A stretch of DNA of 62,407 nucleotides from Oryzibacter oryziterrae (GTDB lineage: Bacteria > Pseudomonadota > Alphaproteobacteria > Rhizobiales > Pleomorphomonadaceae): the NCBI RefSeq assembly GCF_021864535.1, contig NZ_JAKJIC010000023.1:1-62407 (forward strand), given 5' to 3'. Within the stretch, counting starts at the first letter, position 1; the number at the start of each line of letters is the position of its first letter. The position numbers were made by a program, and so were the translations under genes. This document shows, one piece after another, positions 1 through 7,203 of this stretch. The notes below the pieces were generated by a model that saw only the letters and a program-made list of their open reading frames with translations, had not been told where the DNA came from and ran no database searches.

Positions 1-74
1 GGAGGGGGATCACCCGGCCTGCACAAGCGGATCGAACCTATGGGCGAGGATCTGAAACACGCATCCGCGCGGAA

Positions 75-237
75 GGCCGGGGAAACCGTCCCGGCCGAGC
101 GTCAGCGATCCCTTGCACCGCGCCAGGGGGCAGCGCCCCCAAGCAACCCGCCCGGCACGAGCGAAAGCGAGCGCCGGGAAGGATGACCGGATCAGGATGT
201 ACAAAGCCGTAGAACCTGAAAGCCGAGCATCCTGATC
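75..237 (+). ncRNA. candidate structured RNA region, unidentified
   Basis: Within about 165 bases lie four strong inverted repeats: GGCCGGG/CCCGGCC (75-81 with 90-96), GGGGGC/GCCCCC (126-131 with 135-140), CCCGGC/GCCGGG (151-156 with 173-178, whose loop holds a GCGAAAGC mini-hairpin), and a 10-bp stem GATCAGGATG/CATCCTGATC (190-199 with 228-237). The GAAA-type loop favours the plus strand. No credible protein is encoded here. I do not recognise the family; the high GC content could produce some stems by chance. Confidence 0.25.
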
Positions 238-264
238 GCCGTCTTTCCTCATGAACACGACGAA

Positions 265-288
265 GCGCCCCGCCCGACGGCGGGGCGC
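265..288 (-). terminator. hairpin downstream of the DUF2958 gene
   Basis: A perfect 10-bp stem GCGCCCCGCC/GGCGGGGCGC with a 4-base loop sits 12 bases past the stop of the minus-strand DUF2958 gene. There is no clear T-run after it, so it may be a weak or Rho-assisted terminator. Confidence 0.4.
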
Positions 289-299
289 GGTTGCGATCG

Positions 300-653
300 T
301 CAGTCGGTGACGATCCTGCCGGATTGGCGGGCGCGCTGAGTGTACCAGCTCAGGGGATGCTTAGCCCTGAAGTGGAGGTCACGCTCGACCGGAAGCCGAA
401 GCCGTCCGCGAACCGTGCGGATTTCGGCAAGGCTGACATAGCCGAGCTCGGGTTCGCCAAGGCCGAGATCGCAGAGGCCGAACAGACGGTCGGGGTCTTC
501 GGGATCGGCTTCGGTGAGAAGCCAGGTGGCGCCGGCGTCCGGTGTGAAGAACTTGACGACGGGACGCGGATCGATGTCCTCGCCGGCGGCGCTACGGGCG
601 CCATTGGCGAGAAGACGGGCATAGAGTTCGTCGGTGATGAGCGCTGCGGCCAT
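300..653 (-). CDS. DUF2958 domain-containing protein
   Basis: This 117-residue protein matches the DUF2958 family over its full length: an N-terminal helix with LITDELYARLLANG, then the block GEDIDPRPVVKFFTP, the segment GATWLLTEADPEDPDRLFGL, and the C-terminal LGYVSL and PVERDLHF blocks. The family has no established biochemical role. It is typically found among genes of integrative-conjugative elements, plasmids and genomic islands of Proteobacteria, which fits the guaA-island setting here. The ATG start gives the usual family length. No membrane segment or signal peptide is visible. No partner gene lies next to it in this window; its neighbours on the left are outside it. Confidence 0.85.
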   Translation of the reverse strand: MAAALITDELYARLLANGARSAAGEDIDPRPVVKFFTPDAGATWLLTEADPEDPDRLFGLCDLGLGEPELGYVSLAEIRTVRGRLRLPVERDLHFRAKHPLSWYTQRARQSGRIVTD

Positions 654-1015
654 GTTGGCCTCCCTTCGATGTCACCCTCCGATCGAGGGCGAGGAGGCGT
701 TCGGCCGGCGCAATCGAGCGGCGCGGTCAGACCCTACACGGTCTGGTGCGGGCCGGGCTTGACCGCGTCGCGGCGGCGGCCAGCGTTACCGAAGCTTGTC
801 GAGAGGGGAAGATCGAAGGCCACAGGCAGCGGACACTCGAAGAAACGACAAACCCGGACCTCCGGTAGCGAGAGTCGTGGATTCGCCCGCGCTCACCTTC
901 CGTTTCTTTCGCGATGGCCGCCGATTTCCGCATGCCCACATCTGGGATCTTCAATACGCAGGCAGTACGCGTCACCTTGGCCGTAGTCATTCCACGGCGA
1001 TCGAGGGCGATCGAC
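654..1015. other. 362-base gene-free stretch
   Basis: This separates the minus-strand DUF2958 gene from the plus-strand AlpA-type gene and must hold both promoters. A short hairpin CAGACC/GGTCTG lies at 728-745. No supportable coding region is seen; the open frames here lack family resemblance and mirror one another on both strands. Confidence 0.5.
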
Positions 1016-1390
1016 ATGAAACGCGAACATACGATTTCTCAAGAAGACCGGACCTTGGCCTCCGACACTGCGCAGCCATCCGCCGTCGAGCTCGTCGAGA
1101 GCAGCCCCAGGCGGTTTCATCCGCCCGCCGATCTGTTCAAGCGTGTGATCCGCCGCCCGGAGCTTCGCAAGATTGTGCCGCTCGCCGACACGACGATCTA
1201 CGAGATGGAACAGCGCGGCGAGTTCCCAAAGCGCTTCTTTCTGACGCCACGCTGCGTAGTGTGGGATTTGGCCGAGGTCGAGATCTGGCTCGACGAACGG
1301 CGCCACGCATCGGAGACAGACTCGTTGCGCAAAGCACCGGCGCCGGATGTTCGTCAACGCCGCACCCGACCGGTCAAGCCCCAAATTTAG
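1016..1390 (+). CDS. AlpA-family phage/island transcriptional regulator
   Basis: The 124-residue product carries an AlpA-type (MerR-like winged helix) DNA-binding domain at about residues 50-95: VPLADTTIYEMEQRGEFPKRFFLTPRCVVWDLAEVEIWL has the family's pattern of a helix-turn-helix, the FPKR wing and the closing W-x-x-x-E-V-x-x-W segment. The N-terminal ~45 residues and basic C-terminal tail are less conserved. AlpA proteins regulate excisionase or integrase genes of prophages and islands. The ATG at 1016 is chosen over an in-frame start 34 codons upstream because a GAGGG ribosome site lies about 9 bases before it and the family has no long leader. Its presence supports the view that 1-7190 is a mobile element whose integrase is at 5628-6875. 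Confidence 0.8.
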   Translation: MKREHTISQEDRTLASDTAQPSAVELVESSPRRFHPPADLFKRVIRRPELRKIVPLADTTIYEMEQRGEFPKRFFLTPRCVVWDLAEVEIWLDERRHASETDSLRKAPAPDVRQRRTRPVKPQI

Positions 1391-1981
1391 CTTGGATGAA
1401 CGGAACTACATTTTCCTGCCGGTCATTCGAAAGGAGTGGTCAGCCAGATCGACGTTCAGCTGGCGCCAGAATGGGCCTTGGTCGGCACTTTGATAGCGGA
1501 CGTTTGGCTTTGCGCCCCATATTGGTCGTTTGAACACATCGCCGGCTATCCCGAAAGCTGCCGTTCGACTGGACAGCCGAATTGTGGATTCTATCCGCCT
1601 TTGTCGGCTTAGCGACTCCACTTCCCGGAACGGTTTGGTCCAGGCCTTGTTCAGTTGGGCTTTTCGGCACTGATGGTTTCGACCTTGGCTGAGGGGTTCC
1701 TAACGGGGCGCTTCTACAATACACTCCGAGCGCAAGTCGCGTGAGCGACAACTAATTCCCGGGGCGGTATAGATTCGGCCGGTGCAAACAAGAATGACCG
1801 AACCTATCTGTCGATAATGCTATACTACGTCAAGGGAGGGCGAGAACCGCCTAAATTGCCCGTGAAATATCTCTCGCGGCCGACGCTCCGACTGCATACC
1901 CTCGGCGATGCCGGCGTCCATCCGGAAATATCCACGCGCGGCGTGACACGTCGCCGGTCGGCGTCTTAGCGGTAACCTCCC
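1391..1981. other. 591-base gene-free stretch upstream of the three-gene operon
   Basis: I see no open frame with family resemblance or a convincing ribosome site. A TATACT hexamer at 1821-1826, about 155 bases before the next gene, could be a -10 element, but no good -35 is visible. The stretch may contain decayed coding material. Confidence 0.4.
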
Positions 1982-2830
1982 ATGCTCCAGTTCGACGGTC
2001 GTTGGCGATATGACAGTCCAGGTCCGATAGAACCCGGCGTCGAGGATGCTTTTCTTGCCCTCGTCAATCGGATTGCCGGCCAAGCATCGCGGAAATCCGT
2101 GCTCGAGCATTTCAAATCACGGTTCGCTGCTGCGGCCAACATCCAATACTGGCCGAGTAGCAACGAGCGGTTCGCGGCCGAGGATCTCGCTACCGCCATG
2201 TCCGAAGCAGCGATGAACGCGCCTTTATTCATCGAAGCGTTCTGGCTCGGCTGTGAGGAACTCCGGCTCCGTCATCCCGAAATGGTGTTACCCGACGCGG
2301 GCCGGATCAATCGCATCCTAACCGACACAAACGCTGGCTATCAGCTCGATCCGCCCATGCTGATTGCCACCCGTGTGCATATCCCCATCTCGGTTCCGAC
2401 CCCGCCCCCATCACTGGATGTGCAGGCTCGTTCGATCATCGAGCAGGCGCTGCAGGTCTCAGAACGTGCCCTGGCCGAGGGGAGCGGCCGACAGGCCGTC
2501 CAGGAAGTCTTGTGGCTCCTAGAAACCATCTCCACTGCATTTCGCAGTCCTGAGGTGTTGGACGGCACCATTCAGGGACGCTACTTCAACAAAATCATCG
2601 GTGAGTTGCGCTTGCGCGGTCGCGGGCATCAGGAACAAATCCTGCAATGGATGATGACATTGCATGGATACCTGTCCTCCCCCACCGGCGGCGGCGTGCG
2701 CCATGGCGTCGACCTCAAGGAAGGCCTCGCCCTCGGAATTGAAGAGGCGCGTCTCTACTGCAATCTCATCCGGAGCTACCTAACATTTCTCATGGCGGAA
2801 CATGAGCGGCTGACTAGGTGCACCGCATGA
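1982..2830 (+). CDS. unrecognised protein with Abi-C-like C-terminus (first gene of three-gene operon)
   Basis: The 282-residue protein is soluble, with no signal peptide or membrane segment. The N-terminal ~140 residues are not recognised. From about residue 150 the sequence is helical. It ends with the pattern YFNKIIGELR, then GGVRHG, then a helix with E-A-R-x-Y-C at about residues 255-262. This order resembles the abortive-infection C-terminal (Abi-C) domain, where a short R/G/H loop precedes the last helix; that is a visual match, not a proven one. The ATG at 1982 lacks a strong Shine-Dalgarno. The stop overlaps the next gene's start (ATGA), so it is translationally coupled to the 2827 gene. 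Position in a guaA island suggests an accessory, perhaps defensive, role; that is inference. Confidence 0.6.
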   Translation: MLQFDGRWRYDSPGPIEPGVEDAFLALVNRIAGQASRKSVLEHFKSRFAAAANIQYWPSSNERFAAEDLATAMSEAAMNAPLFIEAFWLGCEELRLRHPEMVLPDAGRINRILTDTNAGYQLDPPMLIATRVHIPISVPTPPPSLDVQARSIIEQALQVSERALAEGSGRQAVQEVLWLLETISTAFRSPEVLDGTIQGRYFNKIIGELRLRGRGHQEQILQWMMTLHGYLSSPTGGGVRHGVDLKEGLALGIEEARLYCNLIRSYLTFLMAEHERLTRCTA

Positions 2831-3714
2831 CCGTCTATATGACGAAGACGTGGGGATTTGGATCGCCATCCGGGCCACTTCAATTCAGCCAGCGCGGGTG
2901 GCGGGACCGGGCCCGAGGCCTCCTCCGGCCAGACGACCTCGTGGTGATCGTCGGCACGATGGGTGATGAAACCCATGACGACGAGCGGGGCATGATCCTC
3001 GGTCTCATGGAGCCGACCACGACGATCGTCAGTTCGCTCGATTACGACCTCGCCCGTGGTCCACGCGATTTCGATGATGCTGGCAACTACCGCTGGCCAT
3101 TCGGGCTGGAGCTCCTGCGTGCCTGGCGGTTCCTCGAGCCACGGACCTCCTTGTCTGCGATCTCGTCACGGCGCTTCAGCATGGATTCCGCCCAGGGAAT
3201 CGTACCGCTGCTCGCAGATGAGGCCGAGGCTATCCTGCTCTTGCCCAGAGAGCCAGTCGCGCTGCTCCGGCCCGCTCGGACCGAGGCGCGGATCGCTGGA
3301 CTAGAGGCAGCTCGCAGGCGAGGCGCACCGCCACCAACGACCACGCGCACCGGCATCATGCATATGCGGAGGGCACCAGCCTTCACCTACGCCATGATGA
3401 TCGAAGGCGCTTCACCCCCTTCGTTCAAGATTGGCTGGGCGTTTGACTGGAGGCAGCGGGAGCGCGATTTCAACCAGGTAGCCATGCCCGAGCTCGGTGG
3501 CGTTCGATATCGCACGATCCTTCACGAACTGTGGGATACTGCCATGGATGCTTTTCGCATGGAGCAGGCGCTCCTCCGCCATTTCGACGCTCTCCGGCAT
3601 GCGCGCAATCAGGAGGTGGTATCCGCGGTCGCGGCGGACAAGATCCAGAAGTCGTGGATCGACTACCTTTCGAACCACAGAAGGCGGAGCACTCGGGGAG
3701 GAAAAGGCACATGA
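2827..3714 (+). CDS. PUA/EVE-like domain protein with C-terminal GIY-YIG (T5orf172)-like domain
   Basis: This is the second gene of a tightly overlapped operon (ATGA overlaps at both ends). Residues ~10-140 have an EVE/PUA-like look: a W-rich start, the strand DDLVVIVGTMGDET (36-49), MILGLMEP and a closing QGIVPL block. EVE/PUA folds bind modified bases or RNA. Residues ~185-255 resemble the T5orf172/GIY-YIG nuclease branch: FTYAMM, then KIG (201-203), an R-x-R motif near 209-211, and a C-terminal E (246) in MEQALL that would be the metal ligand. If both readings are right, it is a reader-plus-nuclease protein, an arrangement that would suit recognition of modified DNA. I chose the ATG at 2827 over a GTG three codons upstream because it makes the canonical overlap. 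Function is not established. Confidence 0.6.
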   Translation: MTVYMTKTWGFGSPSGPLQFSQRGWRDRARGLLRPDDLVVIVGTMGDETHDDERGMILGLMEPTTTIVSSLDYDLARGPRDFDDAGNYRWPFGLELLRAWRFLEPRTSLSAISSRRFSMDSAQGIVPLLADEAEAILLLPREPVALLRPARTEARIAGLEAARRRGAPPPTTTRTGIMHMRRAPAFTYAMMIEGASPPSFKIGWAFDWRQRERDFNQVAMPELGGVRYRTILHELWDTAMDAFRMEQALLRHFDALRHARNQEVVSAVAADKIQKSWIDYLSNHRRRSTRGGKGT

Positions 3715-4550
3715 AGAATCCATCCCCCATGGTCAGCAAGAGCACCAGGTTTCCCTTCCAGGTTGCTGTTTCCTGTTGGGTTGACCTGCTCGGCTATGGC
3801 GAGATGATTTCCGCCTCCGGGTTCAATCCACTGCACGCCGAAGCGCGCGATGCCCTCGCTCGCATCAGGACTTTTCATCGTATCGTCGCCGAGCACAGCG
3901 CGAGATACTTTCCTACATTGGTGATGAATGATGGGGCGGTCGCCTATCGTGATCTCTCCCTGCGAGCGCGCTCACCTACTCACGATTTTCTCGTGCGGGC
4001 GTGGAAGATGTTCGAGGCGGTCCGGAACGAGGACATGAAGAGTGGCCATCCAGGACCGCGGATGGTCTTGGCCTGCGGGTTTCGCATGCTGGGACGGCGT
4101 GCCGGCCTGGACGCGTCTCGCGACCACTTCAAATCAATCGTCGATCGGTTGCAGAGGGGCGATATCGGCGCCGAGCAAGCGGTACGCGAGGCGGCATCGA
4201 TGCGGCCGCGCTTTGATATCGTCCCTCAACTGCAAGCGAACTTCGCCTTCACAAAAGCCTATGTCGCCGAGCAAACCGGGACGAAGGGCAAGCTTCCTGG
4301 TCCCGCATTCTACGTGGACATGGCGATATTCGGCGACGACCGTCCGCAATGGATTGATCTCGGCCCTGACATTGACTGGGCACACCCCAAGCTGAACTTG
4401 CACGCGGTGTTCGCCGAGGTCCGTGGCATGCAGGATGGGCGACATCCGAGCGGTGGCCCGACCGATATTCGCGATGGCCTTGCCGTTGCGCAGACGCTCG
4501 CCAATGACCCAGATGTCCTTTTGGCGCTACGCGCTGCGGAAAAACGGTAA
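3711..4550 (+). CDS. unrecognised protein with class III nucleotide cyclase-like signature
   Basis: The product is 279 residues with no signal or membrane segment. It starts at the ATG at 3711, which overlaps the preceding stop and is preceded by GGGGAGGAAA. The early sequence has a strand ending in WVDLLGYGEMI (D25). About 49 residues later comes LVMNDGAVAYRDL (D74). This is the spacing and form of the two metal-binding aspartates of class III adenylate/guanylate cyclases (D-x-x-G-F/Y, then a hairpin with N/G-D-G). A later strand, RMVLACGFRM, fits the same fold. The C-terminal ~90 residues are unplaced. If real, it could make a cyclic nucleotide signal or be an inactive scaffold. Its coupling to the two upstream genes implies a shared function. 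Alternative: an unrelated alpha/beta protein with a chance resemblance. Confidence 0.55.
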   Translation: MKNPSPMVSKSTRFPFQVAVSCWVDLLGYGEMISASGFNPLHAEARDALARIRTFHRIVAEHSARYFPTLVMNDGAVAYRDLSLRARSPTHDFLVRAWKMFEAVRNEDMKSGHPGPRMVLACGFRMLGRRAGLDASRDHFKSIVDRLQRGDIGAEQAVREAASMRPRFDIVPQLQANFAFTKAYVAEQTGTKGKLPGPAFYVDMAIFGDDRPQWIDLGPDIDWAHPKLNLHAVFAEVRGMQDGRHPSGGPTDIRDGLAVAQTLANDPDVLLALRAAEKR

Positions 4551-4774
4551 AGATCGCCTGTGGGCGGCCCGCTCCCCATCCACAGCTGGACTAAACAGAT
4601 CTGCATCCGTTAACCCCATGTGATCGCCGCTTTCGTGGCCCAACGCGCCGCAGCAGTGCTTGAGCCGGGATGCGCTTCCGCTTGGACAGAATGCATTCCG
4701 TAGCGTCATAGCGCGTGATCCGCCGGCCCTGACAGGGTATTCGAGAGTCGTAGTGTTCCGGAGAGGCGACAACC

Positions 4775-5458
4775 GTGCCGCATTACGTTTTCGAATCCGA
4801 TGATGGTGGCAACATCGTCCGAATCCTAAAGGACGACCAGCCGCACGACCAATCGGTGCATCTGGAGCAGCTATACTCGATCGTTACAATCTACTTCCGG
4901 CTCGCATCCGAGCATCTCGCGCGGATGGCGTCGCTCCAGGAGTGTAACGCCAGGCGGTGTGCCGGTCTGCAGTCGTTCCTGATGGGCCTCACGGGACTAG
5001 AGGCGTTCACTAATACATTCTTCCAACTACGCGCGCAGGAGCTAGGGAGCGAGGAGATGATCGCACGAATCGCGAAGACCCACGGTTCGCTCTCGCGGAA
5101 GATATCCGACCTAGTCGCGATGACGCCGGACGGCCCGCTCGTCGATCAGGAAGCGCTTGTCAAGAGGATCTTCGAGCTCTCCCAATTGCGACACGAGATC
5201 ATGCATCCCCGCTGGACCCCGTCAGCGCTGACCATCGCCGGACAGGTACCGGTCAACATTATGGGTCTAGTCGAGAACCGCCAGGCGATGTTCGAGGACG
5301 AGACGCTGTGCCGGGAGGCCCTTCTCTGGTGCCTGCTAGCCGTCGCGCGGATAGGTGAGGCTCGTGGCCACCAGGAACTGAGCGGTTTCATGTTTCACTG
5401 GACCGGGAACTATGGCCTGACCCTGGGTATGATCACTTCACAACTCGGCATTCCCTAA
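4775..5458 (+). CDS. unrecognised protein with HEPN-type R-x4-H motif
   Basis: The 227-residue, largely helical protein starts at a GTG at 4775 with GGAGAGG 7 bases upstream. A central helix ends in QLRHEIMHPRW; R-H-E-I-M-H fits the Rx4-6H catalytic motif of HEPN ribonucleases, which act as toxins or defence effectors. HEPN proteins are usually all-helical with the motif near the C-terminal helix, which fits here (motif at about residue 140 of 227). There is no antitoxin-like gene immediately beside it; the three-gene operon ends 224 bases upstream. It may be a stand-alone gene of the island. Function beyond this motif is not established. Confidence 0.55.
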   Translation: MPHYVFESDDGGNIVRILKDDQPHDQSVHLEQLYSIVTIYFRLASEHLARMASLQECNARRCAGLQSFLMGLTGLEAFTNTFFQLRAQELGSEEMIARIAKTHGSLSRKISDLVAMTPDGPLVDQEALVKRIFELSQLRHEIMHPRWTPSALTIAGQVPVNIMGLVENRQAMFEDETLCREALLWCLLAVARIGEARGHQELSGFMFHWTGNYGLTLGMITSQLGIP

Positions 5459-5627
5459 TGGGCCTATCGCCCCACCTACCGTCGCCCTGAAAAACCAAAA
5501 CGCTTATGTCCGCTTTATCCATCGGCGATCCAAAAGCTGCCAATCCGCAAACTGGCCTCTTCCCGGACGTACCAGTCTAGCTGAGGAAATGCCAAAAAAG
5601 TCCGGCGCTTCGAGCTTTGCCCGATTC

Positions 5628-6875
5628 TCAATTGCCTCCCATAAACACCATCGACGGTGGCAACAGCGTCGGCACTCGCTTCACTCCGTTCACCCAGGCA
5701 TCGACCATGTCGGCCCATTCCTGGAGCATATGCCGGCGCTGCAGTTCGTATTCGGCCTTGTTGTAGACGCCGCGTGACGAGCGCCCGTCCTCGTGGGCGA
5801 GGCATTTCTCGATCCAGTCGCTGTTGAAGCCCATCTCGTTCAAGAGCGTTGAGCCCGTCCGGCGCAGATCGTGGACCGTGAACGGCTCCAGCGGCAGTCC
5901 CTCCTTCTTCGCTCGCCCTGCGACGGCTGTGGTCACACGATTGAAGGTGGCGCGCGACATGGGGGCGTCGGCGTCGTAGCGGGACGGCAGCAGGTAGCGC
6001 GAGTTGCCGGCGCAGGTCTTGAGCGCAATCAGGATGTCGAGCGATTGTTGCGACAGGTAGACGTTGTGCGCCTTCGACCGCTTCATGCGCTCCTTCGGAA
6101 TGGTCCAGACGGCGTTCTCGAAATCGACTTCGTCCCAGATGGCGTCCTGCAGTTCACTCTTGCGCACCATGGTGAGCAGGATCAGACGCAAGCCAAGACG
6201 GATCGTCGGCAGGGTCGGCACGTGCTCGATCTGCTGCAGCATGATCTTGAGCTCGGCCGGCGACAGCGCCCGGTCCTTCGGTTGGAAGGTGGCGATCGAG
6301 GCCGGCCCGACCTCGTCAGCCGGGTTCGGCACCTTCTCCCCATGCAGGATGGCGAAGGCGAAGATCTGTTTGACGATGTCGCGGGCGTGGATGGCGGTCG
6401 CGGGGGCGCCGCGCTCCTTCACCTTGGCGCAGAGTTGGCGCAGATCATCCGGCGTCACCTCGGTCAGAAGGCGGTTCTTCCAGGCTGGGAGAATGTCGCG
6501 ATCGAGGATGGCCTTGCGCATCGAGCGGGTGCTTTCCGCCATGCGCGCTTCCTTGATCCATAAGGCGCTCACCGCACCGAAGCTGCGCTCCATGGCCTTG
6601 CGTCGCTTGTCGCGCTGTTTCTCGTGGGCCGGAGAAAGTCCCTCCGCCACCAGCTTGCGGGCAGTGATGCAGCGCTCGCGAGCCTCGGCGAGCGTGAGGC
6701 CATCGGCGCCATAGCGGCCGATCGTCAGCGTCTCCCGGCGACCGTTCAGACGGTAGTCGTATCGGAAGGTGATTTGGCCTGTCGTGGCGACGGAAACGTA
6801 CATACCGTCACGGTCGGCTACCTTGTATAATTTATCCTTTGGTTTCAGCCTCTTGATGGCCATGTCTGTAAGCAT
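5628..6875 (-). CDS. tyrosine site-specific integrase of the guaA-inserted island
   Basis: This is a 415-residue integrase of the DUF4102 (P4-like) type. It has an N-terminal arm-binding domain (MAIKRLKPKDKLYKVAD...), a SAM-like core-binding domain and a catalytic domain. Numbering from a TTG start 24 codons further upstream, the catalytic residues are R262 (MVRKSEL), H359-x-x-R362 (HDLRR), H385 (LAHEDGR) and the nucleophile Y395 (GVYNKAEY); all are present. I chose the ATG at 6875 because a GAGG lies 8 bases before it and family members begin with an MLTD...IK block. It should catalyse integration and excision at guaA, whose 3' end lies about 315 bases upstream of the gene start. The intervening DNA carries repeated TACCGTC sites that could be arm-type binding sites. 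The gene appears intact. Confidence 0.93.
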   Translation of the reverse strand: MLTDMAIKRLKPKDKLYKVADRDGMYVSVATTGQITFRYDYRLNGRRETLTIGRYGADGLTLAEARERCITARKLVAEGLSPAHEKQRDKRRKAMERSFGAVSALWIKEARMAESTRSMRKAILDRDILPAWKNRLLTEVTPDDLRQLCAKVKERGAPATAIHARDIVKQIFAFAILHGEKVPNPADEVGPASIATFQPKDRALSPAELKIMLQQIEHVPTLPTIRLGLRLILLTMVRKSELQDAIWDEVDFENAVWTIPKERMKRSKAHNVYLSQQSLDILIALKTCAGNSRYLLPSRYDADAPMSRATFNRVTTAVAGRAKKEGLPLEPFTVHDLRRTGSTLLNEMGFNSDWIEKCLAHEDGRSSRGVYNKAEYELQRRHMLQEWADMVDAWVNGVKRVPTLLPPSMVFMGGN

Positions 6876-6923
6876 TTGGACGGCCTCGTTGACGATCGAA
6901 AACGCCTTTTCGAGCCTCAATTT

Positions 6924-7075
6924 TACCGTCAAATCCGATACCGTCAATCAACGCGAATAATCGTTATAAAACAGCATTTTAACTTGCATTTCCGTGGGCT
7001 GCTTCCGTTTTCGGCCTGACGGTAGGGCAGAAATCCGGCCGACGGCGAAAAACGCATACCGTCGTGCGCACCGTC
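6924..7075. repeat. cluster of TACCGTC repeats between integrase and guaA
   Basis: Copies of (T/C)ACCGTC occur at 6924-6930, 6939-6945, 7057-7063 and 7069-7075, with an inverted copy TGACGGTA at 7017-7024. A further perfect TACCGTCA lies inside the integrase gene at 6803-6810. Direct and inverted short repeats in the region between int and the crossover site are what integrase arm-type or excisionase sites look like. Confidence 0.45.
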
Positions 7076-7106
7076 AGAGCCCATCGCTTCAAGGCGATAG
7101 GCTCTG
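7075..7106. other. stem-loop between integrase and guaA
   Basis: CAGAGCCCATCGC (7075-7087) pairs with GCGATAGGCTCTG (7094-7106) with one mismatch and a 6-base loop. It lies about 85 bases past the guaA stop. There is no adjacent T-run on the minus strand; on the plus strand CTTTTTG follows about 16 bases later. It may terminate transcription or form part of the recombination site. Confidence 0.4.
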
Positions 7107-7191
7107 ATAGTGATCGATTGACTTTTTGTTTGATTTCAGCTAGTTATGACGATGTGGCGATAGTTCGCGAAACGCCGCGAACCACATCATT

Positions 7192-7203
7192 TCATTCCCA
7201 CTC
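7192..7203 (-). other. probable attachment-site core within the guaA 3' end
   Basis: On the minus strand this reads GAGTGGGAATGA, the last codons and stop of guaA. The 3' end of guaA is an established integration hotspot for islands carrying this kind of integrase. No second copy is seen at 1-7190, so the other att site should lie to the left of the window. Confidence 0.5.

Noticed and set aside
10-258. An 82-residue minus-strand frame at the left edge
   Set aside because: No family resemblance or ribosome site; the region is better described by its inverted repeats.
1440-1751. A 103-residue minus-strand frame in the gap before the three-gene operon
   Set aside because: Composition is Arg/Ser/Pro-rich, there is no recognisable domain, and a competing frame overlaps it.
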